A stretch of DNA of 64,000 nucleotides from Actinospica robiniae DSM 44927 (GTDB lineage Bacteria > Actinomycetota > Actinomycetes > Streptomycetales > Catenulisporaceae), in contig NZ_KI632511.1 in NCBI RefSeq assembly GCF_000504285.1, positions 2,353,372 through 2,417,371 of the forward strand, written 5' to 3'. Below, piece by piece: positions 31,870 through 40,426 of the stretch (within the stretch, counting starts at the first letter, position 1; each line of letters starts with the position of its first letter). Below the pieces are notes generated by a model that worked only from the letters and a program-made list of their open reading frames with translations, was not told the DNA's origin and did not search any database. Position numbers and translations under genes: made by a program.

Positions 31870-34305
31870 CTACGCCGCCGCCTCGGCGATCGCGACTTCG
31901 CCCGCGATCCGGTGCGGGGCCGCGGAATCGACGTCACGGACCTCGCCGACGAGGCGGACGGCGAGCCGGTGCTTGACCGCTTCCTCGGCGCTCGAGGTCG
32001 CGACCCGGATCTCGAGGTCTCCGGGCTCGACGATCCTTTGCCCGGACCGTCCCGTGAACGCCGCGAGGTCGGTGTGGCAACGGAAGCGCAGCCGCCGCGC
32101 TTCACCGGCCGGGACGGCGACCTTCGCGAAGCCGATCAGCCGGGCACGCGGGCGGGTGATCTGCGCCACCGGGTCGTGCAGGTAGAGCTGGACCACGTCG
32201 CTGCCGTCGCGCGGGCCGACGTTGCGCACGGTGAGTTCGATCACGAACTCGCCGTCCACCGGCACCTCGTCGGCGTCGACCGCGCAGTCCTCCCAGACGA
32301 ACCCGGTGTAGCTCAGCCCGTGGCCGAACGCATAGGCCGGGGTCGGGTCCACGCTGCTGATCGAGTTGAGCAGACCGAGCGGCGGCTGAAGGTACGTCCA
32401 CGGCTGGCCGCCTTCGCTGTGCGGCACGCTGACCGGCAGCCGGCCCGAGGGGTTGACCCGGCCGCTGAGCACCGAGGCCACCGCGGGGCCGCCTTCCTCG
32501 CCGGGGAAGAACGCCTGCACGATCGCGGCGAGGCGGTCGGCGTAGCGGCCGATCGCGTAGGGGCGCCCGGTCATCAGCACCAGCACGACCGGCGTGCCGG
32601 TCTCGATCAGCGCGTCGAGGAACTCGCCCTGCCGGCCCGGCAGCGACAGATCCGGGGCGTCGCAGCCTTCGCCGCTGGTGCCGCGGCCGAACAGTCCGGC
32701 CCGGTCTCCGAGCACTGCGATGCACAGGTCCGCGTCCCGGGCGGCGGCCACCGCGCGGCCGAGTTCTTCCGGGTCGAGATCGGCGGCGACCTCGCAGCCC
32801 CTGGCCGTGTGCAGCTCTATGCCCGGCCATTGGCAGCGAAGCGATTCGAGCACGGTCGGAATCCGCACGCCCACCGGCGTCCCAGGGTGCTGGGGGCCGA
32901 CGTGGGCCGGGAACGAGTAACAGCCGAGCATCGCAGAGGCCTCATCCGCGAGCGGGCCGACCACGGCGATGCCGCGCTGCCCGGGCCAGCCCGGCGAAGC
33001 CGGGTCGAGCGGGAGCAGGCCGGATCGGTTGTCCAGCAGCACCACCGATTCCTCGGCCACGCGGCGGGCCAGTGCGCGGTTCGCCACGCTGTCGAGGTCG
33101 ACCGTGCCGGGGGCCGGCTGCGGAAGCGGGGTCTCGGCGGCCCCTCCGCCGAGTACGGGCGGCACCGGTGACCAGTCCGGATCGAGCAGGCCGAGCTCGC
33201 ACTTCTGCATCAGGACCCTCCATAGCGCCCGGTCGACGAAGGTCTCCGCGATCTCGCCGTTCTCCACCGCCGTGACGAGCCTTTGCCCGTAGCCGCGCAC
33301 GGTGGGCAGTTCCACGTCCACCCCGGCCGACAGCGCCTGGCAGGCCGCGTCCGTGTCGTCGGCGGCCACGCCGTGCTCCGAGTGCAGGAAGCCGATGCCG
33401 AAGTAGTCGGACACGACCGTGCCCTCGAAGCCCCACGTCTCCCGGAGCAGTGTGGTGAGCAGTCCGGCGTCCGCGGCGGCGGGCAGACCGTCGATCTCGC
33501 AATAGGACTGCATGACCGACTGGGCGCCGGCCACGCGCACGGCGTGCTCGAACGGCGGCAGGATCACGTCGGCGAGCTCCCGGTTCCCGGCCCGGACCGG
33601 GGCGTGGTTGCGCCCGCCGACCGAGGCGGAGTAGCCGGCGAAGTGCTTGAGCGTCGCGATCACGCCGCCTTCCTGCAGGCCTCTGACATATGCGGCGCCG
33701 GTCAGGCCGACCAGGCACGGGTCTTCGCCGATGGTCTCCTCGACCCGCCCCCAGCGCAGGTCGCGCACTACGTCCACGACGGGCGCAAGGCCCTGGTAAA
33801 CGCCGACCGAGCGCAGGTCCGCGCCGATCCGCGCGCCCATCTCGGCGATCAGCTCCGGGTCGAAGGCGGCACCCCAGGCCAGCGGGACCGGGTAGATCGT
33901 GGCGCCCCAGGCGGCGAATCCGGCCAGGCACTCCTCGTGCGGGAGCGCCGGGATGCCGAAGCGGCCGGCGGCCGTGATCGTACGCTGAGTCCGCGCGAGC
34001 GAGAGCGCGCCGAGGGCCGGATCGACCGGCGCGGTGCCGAACGGACGGGTGAGCTGGCCGAGGCCGAGCTTGGCCTGCTCCTCCAGGTCCACCTGCTCGG
34101 CCAGGTTCTCGTGCATGTGCGGGGCGACCTCGCCGCCCTCGGCATCGGCCCCCACCCAGACTCCGTAGAGCTGGGCGCACTTCTCCGCCGGCGTCATCCG
34201 AGCGATCAAGTCGGCCACCCGGAGCTGTGCCGGCAGCTCGGTCCGGCGCCAGTCCGGCGGGGTCGGGTCGGGGGCGCTGCGGGCGGATTCGGGCGCGGTG
34301 GTCAT
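31870..34305 (-). CDS. GH3 family beta-glycosidase (beta-glucosidase/beta-xylosidase)
   Basis: An 811-residue intracellular (no signal peptide) GH3 enzyme that removes glucose or xylose from the non-reducing ends of oligosaccharides. Domains: N-terminal (alpha/beta)8 barrel about 20-350 with KHFAGYSASVGGRNHAP and the nucleophile Asp in GTVVSDYFGIGF; C-terminal alpha/beta sandwich about 400-640; fibronectin type III-like domain about 665-740. ATG 34305 is where homology begins. It is divergent from a LacI gene, so induction by an oligosaccharide is likely. No sugar importer is present nearby. Confidence 0.93.
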   Translation of the reverse strand: MTTAPESARSAPDPTPPDWRRTELPAQLRVADLIARMTPAEKCAQLYGVWVGADAEGGEVAPHMHENLAEQVDLEEQAKLGLGQLTRPFGTAPVDPALGALSLARTQRTITAAGRFGIPALPHEECLAGFAAWGATIYPVPLAWGAAFDPELIAEMGARIGADLRSVGVYQGLAPVVDVVRDLRWGRVEETIGEDPCLVGLTGAAYVRGLQEGGVIATLKHFAGYSASVGGRNHAPVRAGNRELADVILPPFEHAVRVAGAQSVMQSYCEIDGLPAAADAGLLTTLLRETWGFEGTVVSDYFGIGFLHSEHGVAADDTDAACQALSAGVDVELPTVRGYGQRLVTAVENGEIAETFVDRALWRVLMQKCELGLLDPDWSPVPPVLGGGAAETPLPQPAPGTVDLDSVANRALARRVAEESVVLLDNRSGLLPLDPASPGWPGQRGIAVVGPLADEASAMLGCYSFPAHVGPQHPGTPVGVRIPTVLESLRCQWPGIELHTARGCEVAADLDPEELGRAVAAARDADLCIAVLGDRAGLFGRGTSGEGCDAPDLSLPGRQGEFLDALIETGTPVVLVLMTGRPYAIGRYADRLAAIVQAFFPGEEGGPAVASVLSGRVNPSGRLPVSVPHSEGGQPWTYLQPPLGLLNSISSVDPTPAYAFGHGLSYTGFVWEDCAVDADEVPVDGEFVIELTVRNVGPRDGSDVVQLYLHDPVAQITRPRARLIGFAKVAVPAGEARRLRFRCHTDLAAFTGRSGQRIVEPGDLEIRVATSSAEEAVKHRLAVRLVGEVRDVDSAAPHRIAGEVAIAEAAA

Positions 34306-34572
34306 CGGGCCGCGGTTCCTCTCGATGTAGACGCCTTCGAAGTCATGCCGCGCCGGTGGACCAGCGGGTTGCGCCTGCCGGACGTCGCCGTCACCAAGCA
34401 CCTCGCCCTTCGCCGATAATTTCGAGCCGATGTCCGAATGTTGCTGGCAAATTAGCGAGGGGCGGTTTCGGCGTCAAGGGCAGGGCCCTGATGGATCAGA
34501 CACGATTAGATCTCAGCGCAGATCCGCGCAGGGGTAGCGCTTATATGCGCAACACAAGCTACGATCCAAGCT
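34306..34572. promoter_or_regulatory. Divergent promoter region of GH3 and lacI genes
   Basis: 267 bp without a gene. A -10-like TACGAT (34560-34565) ends 7 nt before the lacI GTG, suggesting a leaderless lacI transcript. GCGC-N6-GCGC (34537-34550, centre TTATAT) is a palindrome just upstream and could be an operator. I see no copy here of the GAAA(C/G)TTTC motif found near the secreted hydrolases. Confidence 0.4.
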
Positions 34573-35628
34573 GTGACCTCACCTGTGACTCCCCTGCGGG
34601 GACAAGCGGGCGCCGCCGAGGGCGCGCCGGGCGAGACGGCCACTCTGGCCGACATCGCCCGTGCCGCCGGCGTGTCGGCCCCGACTGTTTCGAAAGTGCT
34701 CAACGGCCGTGCGGACGTGGCTCCGGCGACCCGCGAGCGGGTCGAGGAGCTGCTGCGGGAGTACGGCTACCGCCGCCGCGCGGTGCAGGCCGCGCCGCTG
34801 CTGGACCTCGTCTTCCACGAGCTCGAGAGCTCCTGGGCGATGGAGGTGATCCGGGGCGCCGAGCAGGTCGCGCACGAGGAGGGCCTGAGCCTGGTGCTCT
34901 CGCAGACCGCGGGCCGGATGGTGCCGGGCCAGTCCTGGCTGGACGGGGTGCTCGCGCGCCGCCCGACCGGGGTGCTGCTGGTGCTGGCGAAGCTGGACCA
35001 GGCCCAGCGCGAGCAGCTGGCCACCCGGGACATCCCGTTCGCGGTGATCGACCCGGCCGGCGACCTCGAGGCCGAGGTGCCGGCCGTGGGCGCGACGAAC
35101 TGGCAGGGCGGGCTGGCCGCCACCCGCCACCTGATCGAGCTCGGGCACCGCCGGATCGGCGTGCTGGCCGGGCCGGAGTCGATGCTGTGCAGCCGGGCCC
35201 GGGTGGACGGCTACCGGGCCGGGCTTGAGACGGCCGGGATCCGGTTCGATCCGAGCCTGGTGCGGGCCGGGGACTTCCACCACGAGGCCGGCTACGCCTG
35301 CGGCCGCGAACTGCTGCGCCTGGCCGACCGCCCCACGGCCGTGTTCGCGGGCAACGACATGCAGGCGCTGGGCCTGTACGAGGCGGCGCGCGAGCTCGGC
35401 CTGCGCATCCCGGACGACCTGAGCGTGGTCGGGTTCGACGATCTGCCGGCCGCCCGCTGGGTCGGGCCGCCGCTGACCACGGTGCGCCAGCCGCTGGCCG
35501 AGATGGCCGCGGCGGCCGCCCGGATCGTCATCGACATCGCCCGGGGCCGGCGGCCCTCCGCGCTGCGCATCGAACTGGCCACCGAGCTGGTGGAGCGGGC
35601 CAGTACGAGCTCGCCGCGCACGGCCTGA
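34573..35628 (+). CDS. LacI family transcriptional regulator
   Basis: A 351-residue LacI/GalR repressor. The HTH and hinge (about residues 23-70) read TLADIARAAGVSAPTVSKVL then NGRADVAPATRERVEELL; the sugar-binding domain covers about 78-345 with RPTAVFAGNDMQALGLYEAA and LSVVGFDDLPAARWVGPPLT. It is divergent from the GH3 gene and upstream of the Gfo/DUF6807 gene, so it is the likely local regulator of oligosaccharide use. The start GTG at 34573 has no ribosome site, consistent with leaderless translation. Confidence 0.92.
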   Translation: MTSPVTPLRGQAGAAEGAPGETATLADIARAAGVSAPTVSKVLNGRADVAPATRERVEELLREYGYRRRAVQAAPLLDLVFHELESSWAMEVIRGAEQVAHEEGLSLVLSQTAGRMVPGQSWLDGVLARRPTGVLLVLAKLDQAQREQLATRDIPFAVIDPAGDLEAEVPAVGATNWQGGLAATRHLIELGHRRIGVLAGPESMLCSRARVDGYRAGLETAGIRFDPSLVRAGDFHHEAGYACGRELLRLADRPTAVFAGNDMQALGLYEAARELGLRIPDDLSVVGFDDLPAARWVGPPLTTVRQPLAEMAAAAARIVIDIARGRRPSALRIELATELVERASTSSPRTA

Positions 35629-35734
35629 TCCCGTTGCCCCGCGCGGGCAACCGCGCGGGGCGCATCCGGGCCCGGGGCCGTGCGGAGCCCGGCCGAACGG
35701 CGTGGACACGCCGCTGCGAACTCCGGCGAAACGG

Positions 35735-35763
35735 TTGACGTCGCCGCAAGCGCGGCGTACTTT
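35735..35763 (+). promoter_or_regulatory. Promoter of the Gfo/DUF6807 gene
   Basis: TTGACG (35735-35740) and TACTTT (35758-35763) with an ideal 17-bp spacer, 46 bp before the GTG start, which has its own GGAGG 5 nt upstream. Confidence 0.6.
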
Positions 35764-35808
35764 CCCACCGCGAACTCGAAACTCGGTGCGAAACATTCGG
35801 AGGTCTCG

Positions 35809-37863
35809 GTGCAAGACTCGAAGCCGCACGCACCGACCGAGACCGCCGCACCGGGGCGCGCGGCCCGCGTGGCGATCGTGGGCGCCGGATCGATCGCGGA
35901 ACTCGCGCACCTGCCCGCGCTCCGCTCGCTCGAACCTCGGGTGCAGATCGTCGCAGTGGTCGACAACGACCCGGCCCGGCTCGCGGATTTCGCGGCACGC
36001 CACGGGATTCCGGCCGCACGCGGCTCCGTGGAGCAGATGCTGGAACTCGACCGCCCCGACCTGGTCCACCTGTGCACGCCGCCGGCCGCCCATGCGTCGG
36101 ACGCGGTGAGTTGCCTGGCCGCCGGCGCCTGGGTGCTGGTGGAGAAGCCGCCGGCTCGCTCGCTGGCCGAATACGACCGCATCGCCGCGGCGGAGGGATC
36201 TTCGGGCCCTTATGCCTCCGTCGTCTTCCAGCACCGCTTCGGCGCGGCCGGACTGCGCTTGGCCCGCCTGGCGCGCTCTGGAGCCCTCGGCCGGCCGCTG
36301 GTCGCGCAGTGCGTCACCGCTTGGTATCGCGGCCACGAGTACTACGAGGCGCCGTGGCGCGGTCGCTGGGAGACCGAAGGCGGCGGTCCCACGATGGGGC
36401 ACGGCATTCATCAGATGGACCTGATGCTCGCAGTGCTCGGAGACTGGGCGGAAGTACGGGCCATGACGGCCACGCTGGACCGGCGGGTGGAGACCGAAGA
36501 CGTCTCCGCCGCCGTGGTGCGCTTCGAGTCCGGAGCCGTGGCTACCGTCCTCAACAGCGTGCTCTCCCCGCGCGAGGAGAGCTACCTGCGCTTCGACTTC
36601 ACCCGCGGCAGCGTCGAGGTACGCCACCTCTACGGCTACCGCGAGGCCGACTGGACCTTCACGCCGTCGCCGGACGAGTCCGCCGCCGAAGCGGCTGCGG
36701 CCTGGGCGGACCAGGGGCCGGACATACCGAGCTCGCACGCTGCGCAGCTGACCCATCTGGTCGACGCCTGGGAACGCGGCGAACGCCCGCCGGTGAGCGG
36801 CAGCGAGGGGCGTGCGGCGCTCGAACTCATCACCGCGATATACCGCTCGGCGGCCACGGGTGCTCCGGTGCACCACGAAGATCTGGGCCCTGACGATCCC
36901 TACTACCACCGGCTCGACGGCCGCGGCTGCGCGAAGGCGGAGGCAGCGCCGCACCTGTGCCACGACGTCGACGCCGCCCGGATCTCCGTGCACGCCGCCG
37001 GAACCGAGATACTGCGCTACCACTACCGGCCCGCGATCGATCCGTTCGAATGCCCGGCGCCTTACTTCCATCCGCTACGCACGCTTTCCGGCGGCGTGGT
37101 CACCGTGCACCGGCCGTACGATCACCGCTGGCACAAGGGGCTGGCGATGACGGCCTCGCACCTTTCCGGGCAGAACTTCTGGGGCGGCGTCAGCTACGTG
37201 CACGGCGCCCCGAACGGCGGTTATGTGGTCCTGCCCAACGTCGGACGGCTCGAGCACCGCGCCTTCGGCGAGCCGGAGCGAGGGGAATCAGACCCCGGCC
37301 TCGGCTTCGCGGAATCAGTGGGCTGGATCACTGCTGACGACGAGCTGCTCCTGCGGGAAGAGCGGCGCGTGCGGATCGTGGACGTGAACCGGGACGAGGG
37401 GCACTGGACCCTGGAGTTCCGAACCGCGCTGACCAACGTCAGCGGCCGCACGCTGGACTTCGGCAGTCCGACCGTCGCAGGCCGCGAACTCGCCGGGTAC
37501 ACCGGGTTCTACTGGCGCGGACCGCGCTCGTTCGCCGACGGGACGATCCTGGCCGGCGGCGGGTTGGAAGGCCCTGCGGTGATGGGCAAGACGGCGCCGT
37601 GGCTCGCCTACACCGGCACCTTCGACGAGCACGACGGGCAGGCCACGCTGGTTTTCCGGGCCGCGCCGGACATCCCGGGCGGCGATCCGCACTGGTTCGT
37701 GCGCTCCGCGCCGTTCGCCGCGGTGAACCCCTCACTCGCCTTCTTCGAGGCTCTGCCGCTGCCCACGGGTGAGACCCTGGCCCGCTGCTACCGGCTCACC
37801 GTGGCCGACGGCGCCTGGGATCGGGCACGGATCGTCGGGCACCTGGCCGGGCGGCACTGGTGA
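35809..37863 (+). CDS. Gfo/Idh/MocA oxidoreductase fused to a DUF6807 (PmoA-like) domain
   Basis: A 684-residue two-domain protein. Residues 20-365 are a Gfo/Idh/MocA NAD(P)-dependent dehydrogenase: VAIVGAGSIAELAHLP (Rossmann, 21-36), the catalytic-site VEKPPARS (EKP at 112-114) and GPTMGHGIHQMDLM. Residues about 385-684 match DUF6807/PmoA-like beta-sandwich proteins (FHPLRTLSGGVVTVHRPYDH, HHKGL-type region HRWHKGLAMTA, NFWGGVSYV). Both parts act on sugars or sugar acids, usually as separate neighbouring genes; here they are one chain. GTG 35809 with GGAGG 5 nt upstream. The next ORF overlaps the stop by 4 bp. Confidence 0.85.
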   Translation: MQDSKPHAPTETAAPGRAARVAIVGAGSIAELAHLPALRSLEPRVQIVAVVDNDPARLADFAARHGIPAARGSVEQMLELDRPDLVHLCTPPAAHASDAVSCLAAGAWVLVEKPPARSLAEYDRIAAAEGSSGPYASVVFQHRFGAAGLRLARLARSGALGRPLVAQCVTAWYRGHEYYEAPWRGRWETEGGGPTMGHGIHQMDLMLAVLGDWAEVRAMTATLDRRVETEDVSAAVVRFESGAVATVLNSVLSPREESYLRFDFTRGSVEVRHLYGYREADWTFTPSPDESAAEAAAAWADQGPDIPSSHAAQLTHLVDAWERGERPPVSGSEGRAALELITAIYRSAATGAPVHHEDLGPDDPYYHRLDGRGCAKAEAAPHLCHDVDAARISVHAAGTEILRYHYRPAIDPFECPAPYFHPLRTLSGGVVTVHRPYDHRWHKGLAMTASHLSGQNFWGGVSYVHGAPNGGYVVLPNVGRLEHRAFGEPERGESDPGLGFAESVGWITADDELLLREERRVRIVDVNRDEGHWTLEFRTALTNVSGRTLDFGSPTVAGRELAGYTGFYWRGPRSFADGTILAGGGLEGPAVMGKTAPWLAYTGTFDEHDGQATLVFRAAPDIPGGDPHWFVRSAPFAAVNPSLAFFEALPLPTGETLARCYRLTVADGAWDRARIVGHLAGRHW

Positions 37864-38237
37864 GCGGGGCGGAGCACGAGGCGCGACGGCCCGGATTCCC
37901 CGGCGGGACGGGCGTTTCCGGGCTCTCGGTGTACCGGCAGGCCGCACCGGACGCACTGTGCGGCGGGTCCCCGCACGTGCACCTGGCCTGCACCGCAGAG
38001 TTCTACCACGCTGCGGTGGCGCTGCGGGCGGATCGCTACGCGGCGTGGGAAACCGTGTGGCGCAAGGGCGCCCTGGCTGCCGCGCAGCGCACGCAAGGGC
38101 ACCTGGCCGAGCTGCGCCGCGGCCGGATCGAGCACCTGCTCGGCGCCGGGATCGGCGTGGAGACCGCGGGCGCGCCCGAGGCGCGCGCCTTCGGGATGTG
38201 CGGGCGCCTCGACCGCTTCTCGACGCAAGAACTCTGA
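37860..38237 (+). CDS. Short ORF, probably an internally deleted cupin protein
   Basis: A 125-residue ORF that starts on the stop of the fusion gene (GTGA overlap), so it is expressed by coupling if at all. Residues 18-45 (GLSVYRQAAPDALCGGSPHV then HLACTAE) look like the start of a sugar-associated cupin, and residues 46-125 (FYHAAVALRADRYAAWETVW, ending ARAFGMCGRLDRF) look like the C-terminal helical end of the same kind of protein. The beta-barrel that should lie between them is absent, which suggests an in-frame deletion of roughly 100 residues. This reading relies on remembered family resemblance. Confidence 0.5.
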   Translation: MSGAEHEARRPGFPGGTGVSGLSVYRQAAPDALCGGSPHVHLACTAEFYHAAVALRADRYAAWETVWRKGALAAAQRTQGHLAELRRGRIEHLLGAGIGVETAGAPEARAFGMCGRLDRFSTQEL

Positions 38238-38300
38238 CACACCTCCGGTCCGCCGTGTGCGCGGACGGGCGGCCGCGGACCGGTGCACGCGAAGCCGGGT

Positions 38301-38309
38301 GAAAGTTTC
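38301..38309. promoter_or_regulatory. GAAAGTTTC palindrome upstream of GH30
   Basis: GAAA-G-TTTC lies 97 bp before the GH30 start. The same 9-mer class (GAAACTTTC) occurs upstream of GH6 and of the secreted CBM2 gene, suggesting a shared LacI-type operator. TGCACG/CGTGCA arms (38284-38289, 38310-38315) flank it. Confidence 0.5.
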
Positions 38310-38406
38310 CGTGCATCACCAGGAGCTTTGCTCTGTTTCCGCATGATTTGTTGGCTTTCGCCACACCTCCGCTCTAGCCTCCCGTCCAACCGAAAGGAGC
38401 ACACCC

Positions 38407-40356
38407 ATGCTTGACAGCCTGGCCGGACCATCCTCGGCCGGAGCGACGACCTCGAGGCGACCGCAAGCCTTCCGGGCCGCGGCAGCCACGACGGCCGTCG
38501 CCGTCATCGCCTCGTTGGTCATGTTCAACGGCGCGCACAAGGCCTTCGCGGCCGACACCGCCACGATCAACGGCGCCACCACCTACCAGACCATCACCGG
38601 GTTCGGCGCGTCCGAGGCCTTCGGCGAAGCCCAGACCGTGATGAACGCCTCCAGCTCGGTGCAGCAGGCGGTGCTGGCAGACCTCTACAGCCCGACCACC
38701 GGCGCCGGCCTGAACATGCTGCGCAACGAGGTGAGCGCCGACTCGGGCGCCACCATCGAGCCCACCGCCCCCTCGAGCCCGACCGCGACCCCCGCCTACG
38801 CCTCGCTCGCCTCGATCGGCCAGGACGCCGGCCAGCTCTGGTTCGCCCAGCAGATCAAGGCGGACTACGGCGTGACCAACGTGTTCGCCGACGCGTGGAC
38901 CGCGCCGTCGTTCATGAAGACCAACAACTCCACCTCCGGCGGCGGGGCCGTCTGCGGCCTGACCGGCGCGACCTGCAGCAGCGGCGACTGGAGCCAGGCG
39001 TACGTCAACTACCTGGAGCAGTACGCGGCGGACTACTCGGCGGCCGGCATCCCGCTGACCTACATCGGGCCGGAGAACGAGGCCAACCTCTCCACCAGCT
39101 ACGACAGCATGCAGCTGAGCCCGGCGCAGACCGCGCAGCTGCTCGACAAGCTCGGCCCGACGATGGCGAACTCCGGCCTGTCCACCCAGGTCGAGTGCTG
39201 CGCCACCGAGGGCTGGGACTACGCCCAGAGCTACGCCGCCGCGATCGAGGCCGACTCGACCGCGAACCAGTACACGAAGGTGTTCACCAGCCACGGCTAC
39301 ACCCAGGCGCCCGCCTCGGCGCTGAGCGGCTGGAGCAAGCCGGCCTGGCAGACCGAGTGGTCGACCTTCGAGACCTGGGACCCGGCCTGGGACGACAACA
39401 CCGACGCCTCGGGCCTGACCTGGGCGCAGAACATCTACAAGGGCCTGACCTCGGCCAACCTCTCCGCGTTCCTGTACTGGTGGGGCAGCACGACCCCGTC
39501 CGAGAACGGCGACAACGAGGGCCTGCTGGAGATCAACGGCAGCACCGTCACCCCGGCCGGCCGGCTGTGGGCCTTCGCCAACTACAGCCGCTACATCAAG
39601 CCGGGCGCGGTGCGCATCGCCACCACGACCAGCAACAGCGCGCTGGACCTGAGCGCGTTCAAGAACCCTGACGGGACGATCACGGTGGTGGCGCTGAACA
39701 CCGGCACCAGCGCCGACTCGGTCAACTACTCGCTCAGCGGGACCGGCATCACCTCCGGCACCGCGGTCCCGGTGCTGACCAACGGCTCGAACAACGCGGC
39801 CACGCAGTCCTCGATCGCGGTCAGCGGCAGCGCCTTCAGCGCGAGCGTGCCGGCCCGGTCGCTGGAGACCTTCGTCATCAGCGGCGGCGGCACCTCCAGC
39901 AGCTCGCCGTCGGCGTCGGCTTCGGCTTCGGCGTCCGCCTCGCCCTCCGCGTCGGCCTCGGCTTCGGCCTCTCCGTCCGCGTCGGCTTCGGCTTCGGCTT
40001 CCGCTTCGGCCTCGCCGTCCGCCAGCGCGACCAGCGGCGCCTCCTGCACCGTGGCGTACTCCACCACCTCGCAGTGGGGCGGCGGCTTCACCGCGAACGT
40101 GGTCATCACCGACAACGGCACTTCCGCCATCAATGGCTGGACACTGAAGTACACGTTCGGAGGCGACCAGAAGGTCACCAACTCCTGGAACGCGACACAG
40201 ACGCAGTCCGGCGAGGCGGTGACGGCCACCAACATGAGCTACAACGCCGCCATCAGCCCAGGCGGCAATACCAGTTACGGCTTCCAAGGCACCTGGACCA
40301 ACAGTGACGCGGCGCCGACAGCGTTCACACTCAACGGCGTGACCTGCGCCGGCTGA
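38407..40356 (+). CDS. Secreted GH30 glycoside hydrolase with C-terminal CBM2
   Basis: A 649-residue extracellular enzyme. A signal peptide (1-48, ending KAFAAD) is followed by a GH30 (alpha/beta)8 catalytic domain with its attached beta-domain (about 50-490), a Ser/Ala/Pro linker (about 497-540) coded by 6-bp tandem repeats, and a CBM2 cellulose/xylan-binding module (about 542-649). Catalytic residues are Glu225 (acid/base, in GPENEANLS) and Glu317 (nucleophile, in WQTEWSTFE). GH30 bacterial members include glucuronoxylanases, beta-glucosidases and beta-1,6-galactanases/glucanases; the subfamily is not settled. GGAG lies 7-8 nt before the ATG. Confidence 0.92.
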   Translation: MLDSLAGPSSAGATTSRRPQAFRAAAATTAVAVIASLVMFNGAHKAFAADTATINGATTYQTITGFGASEAFGEAQTVMNASSSVQQAVLADLYSPTTGAGLNMLRNEVSADSGATIEPTAPSSPTATPAYASLASIGQDAGQLWFAQQIKADYGVTNVFADAWTAPSFMKTNNSTSGGGAVCGLTGATCSSGDWSQAYVNYLEQYAADYSAAGIPLTYIGPENEANLSTSYDSMQLSPAQTAQLLDKLGPTMANSGLSTQVECCATEGWDYAQSYAAAIEADSTANQYTKVFTSHGYTQAPASALSGWSKPAWQTEWSTFETWDPAWDDNTDASGLTWAQNIYKGLTSANLSAFLYWWGSTTPSENGDNEGLLEINGSTVTPAGRLWAFANYSRYIKPGAVRIATTTSNSALDLSAFKNPDGTITVVALNTGTSADSVNYSLSGTGITSGTAVPVLTNGSNNAATQSSIAVSGSAFSASVPARSLETFVISGGGTSSSSPSASASASASASPSASASASASPSASASASASASASPSASATSGASCTVAYSTTSQWGGGFTANVVITDNGTSAINGWTLKYTFGGDQKVTNSWNATQTQSGEAVTATNMSYNAAISPGGNTSYGFQGTWTNSDAAPTAFTLNGVTCAG

Positions 40357-40368
40357 ATGCTCTGACAA

Positions 40369-40406
40369 CAGTGCCCTGCCGGACCGTGAGGTCCGGCAGG
40401 GCACTG
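40369..40406. terminator. Bidirectional hairpin between GH30 and GH6
   Basis: A perfect 17-bp stem (CAGTGCCCTGCCGGACC, 40369-40385, with 40390-40406) closed by GTGA, 12 bp after the GH30 stop and 20 bp beyond the convergent GH6 stop. Confidence 0.85.
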
Positions 40407-40426
40407 CGTCGCTTATCAGGATTCGA

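Noticed and set aside
34579-37071. 830-codon minus-strand open frame opposite LacI and the Gfo fusion
   Set aside because: It crosses two well-supported genes and their intergenic region in antisense; no domain is recognisable.
38374-40404. 676-codon minus-strand open frame opposite GH30
   Set aside because: Low-complexity Gly/Arg/Ala shadow of the GH30-CBM2 gene.
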